Assembly: GCA_964570585.1 (NCBI GenBank)
Contig: CAZMYR010000013.1
Coordinates: 1 to 36,337 of the forward strand
Length of the DNA stretch: 36,337 nucleotides
Direction: 5' to 3'
Origin: G020354945 sp964570585
GTDB taxonomy: Bacteria; Omnitrophota; Gorgyraeia; JABMRG01; JAFGKX01
In this document: positions 6,438 to 14,489 of the stretch, piece by piece
Layout of the letters: the number at the start of each line of letters is the position of its first letter
How positions within the stretch are numbered: the stretch's first letter is position 1
Notes under the pieces: generated by a model
The model's database searches: none
What the model saw: only the letters and a program-made list of their open reading frames with translations
What the model was told of the DNA's origin: nothing
Program-made: the position numbers and the translations under genes

Positions 6438-6522
6438 ATGAATCCCGCACCTTTTTAGCATTCAAAGTTTTGTATGAATGTTAAAAAGGTGATGGGCGAA
6501 TAGGTAAAAGGTGCGGGATGAA
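6438..6522 (+). promoter_or_regulatory. Three-arm gene-start element (possible RNA switch) before yvcK
   Basis: Flanked by direct TGAA copies (6439-6442 and 6519-6522). Left arm TCCCGCACCTTTT (6443-6455) pairs perfectly with right arm AAAAGGTGCGGGA (6506-6518), which contains the Shine-Dalgarno AAAGGTG and the first base of the yvcK start. The left region CACCTTTTTAGCATTCA (6448-6464) alternatively pairs over 17 positions, with one G-U, to TGAATGTTAAAAAGGTG (6475-6491). The two pairings are mutually exclusive: one hides the ribosome-binding site and the other exposes it. Pairing is read from the sequence; switching is inference. Confidence 0.6.
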
Positions 6523-7798
6523 TAGAAGAAGAATCGTTTTAAAAATAAGAAATGTATTAAAGCCCCTTAAGTGGTTCTACCCGGGCATGAAGGTCAAGCG
6601 ATGGCTCTTTCTCTCCTTTATAGGAGTTATATTAATCGTTGCCGGAGGACAATTTTTGTCAGGGCCTACTGCTGTTTTTCGTATGGTCGGAATTATATAT
6701 ATGTTTTTCGGCATCGCAATTATCTTCTTTGGCATGAGAAGGATAGTAGCATCTTTTATTACTATTTTCCTACCCCGGCGTGAGCAGGAATTGGTCGATA
6801 TAGTATATCAAAAAAGGCACTTAAGTAAAGGCCACAGGATAGCAGTAATAGGAGGAGGTACAGGCCTTTCGGTCCTTCTGCATGGGCTTAAGCGTTATAC
6901 AAGTAATATTTCTGCTATCGTTACTGTTGCCGATGAAGGAGGTTCATCGGGTAAATTACGTGAAGATTTTGGGATACTACCCCCCGGAGATATAAGAAAT
7001 TGTCTGGTAGCGTTAGCTGACACCGAACCGTTGATGAGCGATCTTTTCCAATACCGCTTTAATGAGTCTTCAGCATTAAAAGGGCATAGCTTTGGTAATA
7101 TCTTCCTTTTGGCGATGAGCAAAGTTACCAAAGATTTTGAGGAGGCTGTTAGAGAATCTAGCAAAATTTTAGCAATAAGAGGAGAAGTGATTCCATCTAC
7201 TTTAGAGAGAATACGTTTGATTGCTGAGCTTGAAGATGGCAGCAAAGAATTAGGGGAGACACATGTTTCAAAAAGCCCAAAACCAATAAAGCGCATTTCG
7301 CTTATACCTGCCCATTGCGCGGCTACTAACAGCGCCATAGAAGCAATAAAGACGGCAGAAGTTATAATATTCGGGCCGGGTAGTTTATATACGAGTATAA
7401 TGCCAAATCTTTTAGTCGATGGAATTTGTGAAAGCATTTCGGAATCCGGAGCTATCAAAATATATGTGTGTAATGTGATGACTCAACCGGGTGAAACCGA
7501 TAACTATAGCGCCAGTGATCATATAAAGGCTTTATTAAGTAATACTAAGATAGGCCCGATAGATTATGCAATAGTAAATAATGCTATACCACCGCAAGAA
7601 TTACTTAGTAAGTATGGGCATCAGAATGCCTATCCTGTAAGACCCGATACAGATAATATCAAAGCAATAGGAATAACTGCAGTAGAAGATAATGTAATGG
7701 ATGCAAGAGATTATGTAAGGCATAATCCATACAGACTTGCCAAGGTAATCGTAGATATAATTTCTATAGCTAAGACTGAGGCAGTCCATCAAGGTTGA
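6518..7798 (+). CDS. yvcK: Gluconeogenesis factor YvcK/CofD-like protein with membrane anchor
   Basis: The 426-residue protein has two predicted N-terminal membrane helices (about residues 28-48, RWLFLSFIGVILIVAGGQFL, and 56-76) followed by the YvcK/UPF0052 domain. Visible motifs are IAVIGGGTGLSVLLHGLK (nucleotide loop), VTVADEGGSSGKLREDFG, LPPGDIRNCLVALAD, and NVMTQPGETDNYSASDHI. In B. subtilis YvcK binds UDP-sugars and is needed for growth on gluconeogenic carbon sources and for cell-wall homeostasis. The family relative CofD is a 2-phospholactate transferase, but no F420 genes are here. The membrane-anchored form is common outside Firmicutes. It sits between PTS IIA and HPr, similar to the Firmicute yvcK-crh neighbourhood. 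Its start codon lies in the right arm of a palindromic element. Confidence 0.92.
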   Translation: MNRRRIVLKIRNVLKPLKWFYPGMKVKRWLFLSFIGVILIVAGGQFLSGPTAVFRMVGIIYMFFGIAIIFFGMRRIVASFITIFLPRREQELVDIVYQKRHLSKGHRIAVIGGGTGLSVLLHGLKRYTSNISAIVTVADEGGSSGKLREDFGILPPGDIRNCLVALADTEPLMSDLFQYRFNESSALKGHSFGNIFLLAMSKVTKDFEEAVRESSKILAIRGEVIPSTLERIRLIAELEDGSKELGETHVSKSPKPIKRISLIPAHCAATNSAIEAIKTAEVIIFGPGSLYTSIMPNLLVDGICESISESGAIKIYVCNVMTQPGETDNYSASDHIKALLSNTKIGPIDYAIVNNAIPPQELLSKYGHQNAYPVRPDTDNIKAIGITAVEDNVMDARDYVRHNPYRLAKVIVDIISIAKTEAVHQG

Positions 7799-7811
7799 AC
7801 AGGAAGAGAAA

Positions 7812-8132
7812 ATGCTGGTAGAAAAAGAGATAGTTATTAAAAATAAGCAAGGGCTTCACGCCCGCCCTGCGGCTATCTTTGTTCAGATTGCCAACAAATA
7901 CGAAAGCGAGATAACAGTCAGAAAAGATAATGAGGAGGTAAACGGCAAATCCATTATGGGAATACTAATACTGGCTGCAGAGCAGGGAAGCTCAGTCTGC
8001 GTAAGAGCCGAAGGGGTTGATGCCAAAAAAGCGTTAGAAGAGTTAGAACAGATTTTGATTAAACAGATAGAAGACATCACAATGCCGAGTAAAAAAACCG
8101 GAAATACAAAAAAGTGGAAGAGGAATATATGA
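7812..8132 (+). CDS. ptsH: Phosphocarrier protein HPr
   Basis: HPr relays phosphate from enzyme I to IIA domains. The active-site histidine is His16 in QGLHARPAAIF, and the regulatory serine is Ser47 in NGKSIMGILIL, a good match for the HPr-kinase site, so serine regulation is possible although no hprK is visible here. The protein is 106 residues, about 18 longer than usual, because of a lysine-rich tail (PSKKTGNTKKWKRNI). It begins thirteen bases after yvcK, and its stop overlaps the enzyme I start as ATGA, implying translational coupling. Confidence 0.95.
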   Translation: MLVEKEIVIKNKQGLHARPAAIFVQIANKYESEITVRKDNEEVNGKSIMGILILAAEQGSSVCVRAEGVDAKKALEELEQILIKQIEDITMPSKKTGNTKKWKRNI

Positions 8133-9871
8133 TTACTTTAAAGGGCATAGCTGCATCTCCCGGAATATGCATAGGCAAGGCCTTTTTATTTGATATCAGG
8201 GAGGTCTCTGTTATAAAGAAAAGAATCAGCAAAGAAAGTATTCCAAAAGAGATCTCGCGCTTTGAGGAAGCACTTATCAAGACCCGTTCTGAAATACTCA
8301 AGATTCAAGAAAATATATCTAAAGAGATGGGCCTTGAGCATGCAGAGATATTTAATGCCCACCTTTTGGTTCTGGAAGATAGGATGATAATAGACGAAGT
8401 AATCAATCGCCTTAAGGCCGAACGCCATAACGTAGAATACATTTTCACCAACGTACTTAAAAAATATATAACCGTTTTCCAAAAGATGGACGATGAATAC
8501 CTGAGAGAACGAATAAGCGACATTGAAGATGTCGGTAAAAGAATGCTCAGGAACTTAATGGGCATAAAACGCCGGACTCTTGCTGATATAAAAGAAAAGG
8601 TTATAGTAGTCGCGTATGATCTTTCACCCAGCGATACAGCCACTATGCATAAGCAAAATGTAATAGGTTTTATTACAGATATAGGCGGTAAAACATCCCA
8701 CACCGCCATTATGGCCAAGTCTTTGGAGATACCAGCGGTGGTAGGTTTAGAGATTGCAACAGGAGAGGTCAAAAGCGGCGATATCTTAATAATAGACGGT
8801 ATGACCGGAGTAGTTTGTGTAAACCCGGATAAGAAGACTTTACTTAAATATCAGAAAGAAAAAAGAAAATATGTAAAATTTACTAAAGAGTTAGAGGATT
8901 TTAGGGAACTTCCATGCCAAACCAAGGATGGGAAAGGAATAGAAATTTCTGCCAATATAGAACTTCCTGAAGAGATACCGTCTGTAATTTCTCATGGCGG
9001 GAAGGGGATAGGTCTTTATAGAACTGAATATTTTTATATGAATCGTGATGATTTACCTTCGGAAGAAGAGCAATATCGTGCTTACAGGGATGTTGCTGAG
9101 AAATTAAAACCCGATGCGGTAATCATCAGGACTTTAGATTTAGGAGGAGATAAATTTTTATCACAATTGGAAGTCCCAAAGGAGATGAACCCCTTTTTGG
9201 GCTGGAGGGCCATACGCCTAAGTTTAGCTAAGCCGGGTTTATTCAAAGTTCAGTTACGAGCCATATTAAGAGCTTCAGCTTACGGTAGAGTGAAAGTTAT
9301 GTATCCTATGATTTCCGGGGTTGAAGAAGTCGATGCTGCTAATAAGCTGTTAAATAACGCAAAAAAGGAGCTCCTGGATAAAAATATTCCTTTTGATAAA
9401 AATATGGAAGTCGGTGTTATGATAGAGATACCATCCGCAGCATTAATTGCGGATATTATTGCCAAAAGGGTAGATTTTTTTAGCATCGGTACAAATGACC
9501 TGATACAGTACGCATTAGCAGTAGATAGGGTGAATGAAAAGATAGCCTATCTTTATGAACCGGCCCATCCTGCAGTATTAAGATTAATTAAAAGGATTGT
9601 GGATGCCGCACATAAAAATAACATCTGGGTTGGGATGTGCGGCGAGATGGCGGGAGAGGTGGCATTTGCTCCTTTGCTGGTAGGATTGGGCTTGGATGAA
9701 TTTAGCGCCCCTGCTGTGGCTATACCTCAAATAAAAAAGATAATACGCTCCGTAACTTACGAAGATGCTAAGAAACTATCGGAGAAAGCCCTCACCCTTT
9801 CTACAGGAAAAGAGGTAGAGGATTTAATAGCAGGGCATTTCAGGGAAATTTTACAGGAATCTGGTAAGTGA
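8129..9871 (+). CDS. ptsI: Phosphoenolpyruvate-protein phosphotransferase (PTS enzyme I)
   Basis: The 580-residue protein has the complete enzyme I layout. The N-terminal HPr-binding and swivelling domain carries the phosphohistidine His191 in GGKTSHTAIMAKS. The C-terminal PEP-binding barrel has GLYRTEYFYM, RTLDLGGDK, FFSIGTNDLIQYALAVDR and the cysteine motif WVGMCGEMAGE. It autophosphorylates on PEP and passes phosphate to HPr. An in-frame GTG exists at 8114, but the ATG at 8129 is preferred: AGAGGA precedes it and it overlaps the HPr stop by ATGA. With IIA, YvcK and HPr it forms a permease-less PTS. Confidence 0.97.
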   Translation: MITLKGIAASPGICIGKAFLFDIREVSVIKKRISKESIPKEISRFEEALIKTRSEILKIQENISKEMGLEHAEIFNAHLLVLEDRMIIDEVINRLKAERHNVEYIFTNVLKKYITVFQKMDDEYLRERISDIEDVGKRMLRNLMGIKRRTLADIKEKVIVVAYDLSPSDTATMHKQNVIGFITDIGGKTSHTAIMAKSLEIPAVVGLEIATGEVKSGDILIIDGMTGVVCVNPDKKTLLKYQKEKRKYVKFTKELEDFRELPCQTKDGKGIEISANIELPEEIPSVISHGGKGIGLYRTEYFYMNRDDLPSEEEQYRAYRDVAEKLKPDAVIIRTLDLGGDKFLSQLEVPKEMNPFLGWRAIRLSLAKPGLFKVQLRAILRASAYGRVKVMYPMISGVEEVDAANKLLNNAKKELLDKNIPFDKNMEVGVMIEIPSAALIADIIAKRVDFFSIGTNDLIQYALAVDRVNEKIAYLYEPAHPAVLRLIKRIVDAAHKNNIWVGMCGEMAGEVAFAPLLVGLGLDEFSAPAVAIPQIKKIIRSVTYEDAKKLSEKALTLSTGKEVEDLIAGHFREILQESGK

Positions 9872-9895
9872 TTATGCAATCAGCAACAAAAGAAA

Positions 9896-9976
9896 GCACC
9901 GTTTGGGATTCCAAAGAGGCAAATGCCCCCCAAGCGACTTAGGGGACACTTGCCCCTTTGGAATCCCAAACGGTGC
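9896..9976. repeat. Inverted repeat, GTCCCC hairpin family, copy 2 (variant stem)
   Basis: The outer arms GCACCGTTTGGGATTCC and GGAATCCCAAACGGTGC are fully complementary but differ from copy 1. The inner parts AAAGAGGCAAATG and GGGGACACTTGCCCCTTT match the family, with a loop containing AAGCGACTTA. It lies 25 bases after ptsI. Confidence 0.95.
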
Positions 9977-9987
9977 ATTCTTCCAAT

Positions 9988-10044
9988 ATGAACCCAGCCC
10001 TTCCTAAAAAGGGCTGGGCAATATGAAAGGAAGGGCTGGGTGAA
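9988..10044 (+). promoter_or_regulatory. Three-arm gene-start element (possible RNA switch) before the nucleotidyltransferase gene
   Basis: Flanked by direct TGAA copies (9989-9992 and 10041-10044). Left arm CCCAGCCCTTCCT (9993-10005) pairs perfectly over 13 bases with AGGAAGGGCTGGG (10028-10040), which is the ribosome-binding site and the first base of the GTG start. The left arm alternatively pairs over ten bases with AAGGGCTGGG (10009-10018) across a six-base loop. The architecture is the same as at 6438-6522 with an unrelated stem sequence. Pairings are visible; regulation is inferred. Confidence 0.6.
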
Positions 10045-10777
10045 GGCGTTAATATTAGCAGCCGGCTATGCTACAAGATTATGGCCGCTTACATTAAATA
10101 GACCAAAACCACTGTTGCCTATAAAAAATAAGCCTATTATAGAATATAGCATGGAAAAATTAGAGAAACTGGTTGAAGTAGACAATATATATGTAGTAAC
10201 TAATACTAAATTTGTAAAAAATTTTAAAAAATGGGCATCCGGCTATAAAACAGATAAAAAAATTCATATTATAGACGATAAGATAAAGGCAGTTGATGAA
10301 AGGCGCGGCTCCATAGGAGATATCATTTATACTATAGAAAGCGAGAATATAAAAGACGATTTATTGGTAATAGCCGGCGATAATCTATTTAATTTTTCTC
10401 TGAACAACTTTGTAAAGTTTTCTATTTCTCATAAACCCTATGTTACAATGGGGTTATTTGATGTAGGCGATAAGCAACTCGCAAAAAAATACGGTATTGC
10501 AGCTATAAATGACGGAGCAAAAATTACCGATTTTATAGAAAAGCCCAAACAGCCGCCCTCGACATTAGCGGCAATGTGTCTTTATTTTATACCTCCCGCT
10601 GGATTTTCTTCAATAAAGGAATATAAGAGTGAGGGCCTACCGCTTGACCTTGCAGGAAATTTCATAGAATGGTTAAGTAAAATAGAGCCGGTCTATGGAT
10701 ACACTTTTAAAGGGTTATGGTTAGATATAGGAGATAAGAAATCCCTTAAGTATGCGCAGGAGAATTATCGGGATTAA
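10040..10777 (+). CDS. Sugar-phosphate nucleotidyltransferase family protein
   Basis: The 245-residue product has the NTP-transferase signature ALILAAGYATRLWPLT near the N-terminus, RPKPLLPIKNKPIIEY, the metal-binding aspartate region DDLLVIAGDNLF, and DFIEKPKQPPS, then GLWLDIGDKKSL at the C-terminus. It should transfer a nucleotide to a sugar-1-phosphate, as in RmlA or GlmU-like enzymes. It lacks the left-handed beta-helix acyltransferase domain, so it is not a GlmU. The substrate cannot be predicted. The GTG start is embedded in the right arm of a palindromic element, with AAAGGAAGGG as Shine-Dalgarno. Confidence 0.88.
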   Translation: MKALILAAGYATRLWPLTLNRPKPLLPIKNKPIIEYSMEKLEKLVEVDNIYVVTNTKFVKNFKKWASGYKTDKKIHIIDDKIKAVDERRGSIGDIIYTIESENIKDDLLVIAGDNLFNFSLNNFVKFSISHKPYVTMGLFDVGDKQLAKKYGIAAINDGAKITDFIEKPKQPPSTLAAMCLYFIPPAGFSSIKEYKSEGLPLDLAGNFIEWLSKIEPVYGYTFKGLWLDIGDKKSLKYAQENYRD

Positions 10778-10782
10778 ATCGT

Positions 10783-10812
10783 CCCGACGCCAAAGATGTC
10801 GGGGCTCCTACG
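10783..10812. repeat. GTCCCGACGCC...GTCGGGGCTCCTAC palindromic repeat, copy 1
   Basis: The core CCCGAC-gccaaagat-GTCGGG forms a hairpin, followed by GCTCCTAC. It is homologous to the repeat at 17896-17932, where the matching GTAGGAG left end is also preserved. It sits between the nucleotidyltransferase and metK. Confidence 0.75.
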
Positions 10813-10838
10813 GCTAATGTTTTTAGAAAGGAACTCAG

Positions 10839-11975
10839 ATGAAACACAAATATTTTTTTACTTCAGAATCGGTAACCGAAGGCCATCCGGATAAAATATG
10901 CGACCAGATTTCAGATGCTGTACTGGATGCAATATATGAGAAAGACCCTCAAGGAAGGGTTGCCTGCGAAACCATGGTGACTACAGGTTTAGCCATTGTG
11001 GCTGGTGAGATTACCACTAAGTGCTATGTAGCAATACCAAAGATTGTAAGGAATACAATAAAAGAGATAGGTTATACAGACCCCATATATGGTTTTGATT
11101 ACTTAACCTGTGGAGTTATGACTTCAATTCAAGAACAATCTCCGGATATTGCCTTAGGGGTTGATACCGGGGGAGCGGGCGATCAGGGTATGATGTTTGG
11201 TTATGCTGCTAATGAAACCGCAGAATTTATGCCGCTTCCTATAACTTTAGCCCATAAGCTCACAAGAGAGCTGGCAAAAGTCCGCAAGGAAGAGATATTG
11301 AAATATTTACGGCCTGATGGCAAAAGCCAGGTTACAGTAGAGTATCATGACGGAGTGCCTAAAAGGGTAGAGGCTGTGGTAGTAAGTGCCCATCATGACC
11401 GCAACGTTAAGCTTACCCAGATAAGGCGCGATGTAAAGAAAAAGGTTATTAAGGAGGTTATTCCAAAGAAGTGGTTGGATAAAAATACCAAGATATTTAT
11501 CAATCCAACAGGTAGATTTGAGGTCGGTGGCCCTCAAGGAGATACAGGCGTAACGGGCAGAAAGATAATAATTGATACCTACGGTGGAGTAGGAAGCCAC
11601 GGAGGAGGCGCTTTCTCGGGAAAAGACCCGACTAAGGTTGATAGGTCAGGGTCATATATGGCAAGATATGTTGCCAAAAATATAGTTGCCGCTGGTTTAG
11701 CAGATAAATGTGAAATACAGGTTGCATATGCTATTGGCATTGCCCAGCCGGTAAGCGTTATGATAAATACGTATGGAACCGGAAAGATTAGAGATGATAA
11801 AATAAAAAAATTAGTTCTGGAGAATTTTGATTTAACCCCACACGGGATGATAAACCACCTTAAATTAAGAAGGCCGATATATAAGCAAACTGCCTGCTAT
11901 GGGCATTTTGGAAGAAGAGAGAAGGCTTTTACCTGGGAGGAGACCGATAAGGCGAAAATGTTAGCAAGGAAGGCG
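10839..11975 (+). CDS. metK: S-adenosylmethionine synthetase (3' end cut by assembly gap)
   Basis: MetK makes S-adenosylmethionine from methionine and ATP. All family blocks are present: TEGHPDKICDQISDAVLDA, GGAGDQGMMFGYA (ATP binding), GGPQGDTGVTGRKIIIDTYG, and the P-loop-like GAFSGKDPTKVDRSGSYMAR. The 379 codons read up to the N run correspond to almost the full protein, and the last residues (EETDKAKMLARKA) match the normal C-terminus, so only a few codons and the stop are missing. AAAGGA precedes the ATG. Its neighbour AhcY recycles the product of SAM-dependent methylation. The apparent fusion with AhcY is created by ten N that happen to keep the frame. Confidence 0.97.
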
Positions 11976-11985
11976 NNNNNNNNNN
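11976..11985. other. Assembly gap (10 N)
   Basis: Ten unknown bases interrupt the sequence exactly where metK should end and ahcY begin. The true gap length may differ. Any spacer, stop codon, start codon and repeat located there is lost. Confidence 0.98.
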
Positions 11986-13238
11986 AGTATCACGTTAAGG
12001 ACATAAAATTAGCAAAAAAGGGAAGACTTCGTATTGAGTGGGCCGGTAATAATATGCCGGTTTTAAAACAAATAACCAGAAATTTCGAAAAAAGCAAAGC
12101 CTTAAAAGGCATTGATATCGGATGTTGTTTGCATGTAACCAGCGAGACTGCCAATCTTGTTTTAGCCTTAAAGGCAGCCGGCGGGAACGTCACCCTTTGC
12201 GCCTCTAATCCGTTAAGCACTCAGGATGATGTCGCAGCTTCATTGGTAAAGAATTATAATGTTTCCACATTTGCTATAAAGGGAGAAGATGACAAGACAT
12301 ATTACAGGCACGTTAACAGTGTGCTTGACATAAAACCACGGATTACAATGGATGACGGCGCCGATTTGGTCTCTACCGTGCATAAAAAAAGAAAAAACTT
12401 AGCCAAGCAAATCTATGCCGGCACAGAGGAGACTACAACCGGAGTTATAAGGTTGCGGAGTCTTCAAAAGAGAAGGCTTCTACTTTTTCCGGTAATTGCG
12501 GTTAATGATGCAAATACAAAGCACCTTTTTGATAATCGTTACGGGACCGGTCAATCGACTATAGACGGTATCATTCGGGCAACCAATAAGTTATTAGCAG
12601 GGAGCATCTTTGTTGTGGGCGGTTATGGTTGGTGCGGAAGAGGTATTGCCATGAGGGCGAAGGGCGCCGGCGCCAATGTAATCGTTACCGAAGTAAATCC
12701 GCTAAGAGCCCTTGAGGCAGCTATGGATGGTTATAGAGTCATGCCGTTAAAAGAAGCTGCTAAATTAGCAGATATCATTGTTACCTCAACCGGGGATATA
12801 GCAGTAATATCAAAAGAACATTTTAAAATTATGAAAGACGGCGCAATCCTCGCTAATGCAGGCCATTTTAATGTAGAGATTGATATAAAGACCCTTGTGT
12901 CCCTTAGCAAAAGGGTAAGATATATAAGAGATTTTAACCAGGAATTTACCTTAAAAGACGGAAAAAGAATATACCTTTTAGGAGAAGGCCGGCTGGTCAA
13001 TCTTGCAAGTGCGGAAGGACACCCAGCTAGCGTAATGGATATGAGTTTTTCCAATCAGGCTTTGTGCGCTGAGTTTATTGTAAAAAATAAAGGAAGGTTA
13101 GAAACAAAAGTTTATCAGGTCCCGAAACAGATAGATGATAAAATAGCTTTATTAAAACTAAAATCTATGAATATAAAAATAGACAGGCTTACTTCGCAAC
13201 AGAAGAAATACCTTACTAGCTGGGAGTTAGGGACATAA
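11986..13238 (+). CDS. ahcY: Adenosylhomocysteinase (5' end cut by assembly gap)
   Basis: The enzyme hydrolyses S-adenosylhomocysteine to adenosine and homocysteine with bound NAD. After the gap the reading begins YHVKDIKLAKKGRLRIEWA, which is residue 3 or so of typical AhcY, so only the start codon and perhaps one or two codons are missing. Visible motifs are LHVTSETANLVLALKAAGG, ASNPLSTQDDVAASLV, DNRYGTGQSTIDGI, the Rossmann loop VVGGYGWCGRGIAMRAKG, and HPASVMDMSFSNQALCAEF near the C-terminus. The segment TTGVIRLRSLQKR replaces the usual TGVHRLY region, a modest divergence near the active site. It pairs with metK in the activated methyl cycle. Confidence 0.96.
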
Positions 13239-13304
13239 GGCGTTATAGAGTTGTGCGTTATAGCGTTATAGCGTTTCAACGCAATAACTCAATAACCCAA
13301 TAAC
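13239..13304. repeat. GTTATAGCGTT inverted repeat, copy 1 (before first pilT paralog)
   Basis: The left side carries GCGTTATAG units (three) with GTTATAGAGTT, and the right side carries AACTCAATAAC and CAATAAC units, forming imperfect stems around GCGTTTCAACGC. The same module stands before the second pilT paralog at 14413. Confidence 0.8.
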
Positions 13305-13330
13305 AAACGTGTGATACAAGGAGTCACAAT

Positions 13331-14422
13331 ATGGAGCCACAAAAATTTCTCAAAATGATGCTGGAGGAAAATGCCTCTGACCTTTATTTTAAAGTAGGCA
13401 GTCCTCCTTGTCTCAGGGTAAACGATAAACTCAAACTTTGCAGTAAAGATAAACTAAAACCACAAGATACGGAAAGTATAGCCAAGAAACTCATTGGCAA
13501 AGAAGGATTTGAGCGCTTTTTGGAAGAAAAAGAGTTGGACACAGCCTACAGCGTTGCCGGCTTTGGAAGATTCAGGATTAATATGTATATACAAAGGGGA
13601 ACCGTTGCCATAACGTTTCGTTCCATTAAAATGGAAGTGCCGTCTTTTAAAGAATTGAATTTACCTGTTGAGGTATTGGAAAGACTTTCATCATGGCCTA
13701 GAGGGCTTATATTGATAACGGGACATGCAGGATGCGGCAAAAGCACTACATTGGCTGCAATGATAGATTATATGAATAGAAATTTTTCACGACATATTAT
13801 AACTATAGAAGACCCTATAGAATTTCTGCACCCCGATAAAAAATCCATAATATCCCAGAGAGAAGTAGCTACGGATACCGCAAGTTTTAATGAGGCCTTG
13901 CGACATGTCATACGACAGACGCCCGATGCTATACTTATAGGCGAAATGAGGGATGTAGAAACTATGAGAACAGCAATAATGGCGGCTGAAACCGGTCATT
14001 TGGTTTTAAGTACACTTCACACTGTAGATGCAACCCAGACTGTAGAAAGGATCATAAACTATTTCCCGCCTCATATGCATTCTCAAGTCAGGATGCAATT
14101 TTCTTTTTTATTTGCAGGTGTTATTTCAATGAGGCTTATTCCAAGGTGCGATAAACCCGGCAGGGTTCCTGCCTGCGAAACGATGTTACCGTCGCCTACC
14201 ATAAGGAAGTTAATAATTGAGGGTAGAACCAACCAATTGATAAATGCCATTGAAGATGGCGCAATTTTTAAGATGCGGTCTTTTAATCAAGCAGTTATGG
14301 ATTGGTATAAAAAGGGCGTTATAGACAAAGAGACAGCCCTTGAGAATGCCGGTAACCCGGATGAGCTCAAATTGAAATTTGCTGATATTTTATCCGGTAA
14401 AGAAACGCATAGGGCGTTATAG
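13331..14422 (+). CDS. PilT/PilU-type twisting motility ATPase with unusual Walker A
   Basis: This is a 363-residue hexameric secretion ATPase of the PilT family that would drive type IV pilus retraction or modulate it. The N-terminal domain has ENASDLYFKVGSPPCLRV. The core has the Walker A ITGHAGCGKSTTLAAM, the Asp box IITIEDPIEFLH, Walker B TPDAILIGEMRD, and the His box TGHLVLSTLHTVDA. The Walker A loop reads G-H-A-G-C-G-K-S instead of the common G-P-T-G-S-G-K-S, resembling PilU-like accessory paralogs more than the main motor. It lies directly before a second pilT gene, and each is preceded by the same GTTATAGCGTT repeat. The stop codon TAG is contributed by the following repeat. AAGGAGT precedes the ATG. 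Confidence 0.9.
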   Translation: MEPQKFLKMMLEENASDLYFKVGSPPCLRVNDKLKLCSKDKLKPQDTESIAKKLIGKEGFERFLEEKELDTAYSVAGFGRFRINMYIQRGTVAITFRSIKMEVPSFKELNLPVEVLERLSSWPRGLILITGHAGCGKSTTLAAMIDYMNRNFSRHIITIEDPIEFLHPDKKSIISQREVATDTASFNEALRHVIRQTPDAILIGEMRDVETMRTAIMAAETGHLVLSTLHTVDATQTVERIINYFPPHMHSQVRMQFSFLFAGVISMRLIPRCDKPGRVPACETMLPSPTIRKLIIEGRTNQLINAIEDGAIFKMRSFNQAVMDWYKKGVIDKETALENAGNPDELKLKFADILSGKETHRAL

Positions 14423-14463
14423 CGTTGTGCGTTATAGCGTTGCAACACAATAACGCAATAACG
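14413..14463. repeat. GTTATAGCGTT inverted repeat, copy 2 (before second pilT)
   Basis: GCGTTATAGCGTTG pairs with CAACACAATAACGC around a minimal loop, with further outer GTTATAG / CAATAAC. It overlaps the last codons of the upstream pilT-like gene and provides its stop (TAG 14420-14422). Confidence 0.85.
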
Positions 14464-14489
14464 GACATATAATACAAGGAGAAGATATA

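Noticed and set aside
10839..13238. Bifunctional MetK-AhcY fusion protein
   Set aside because: The join is ten N, and each half is nearly full length with normal ends.
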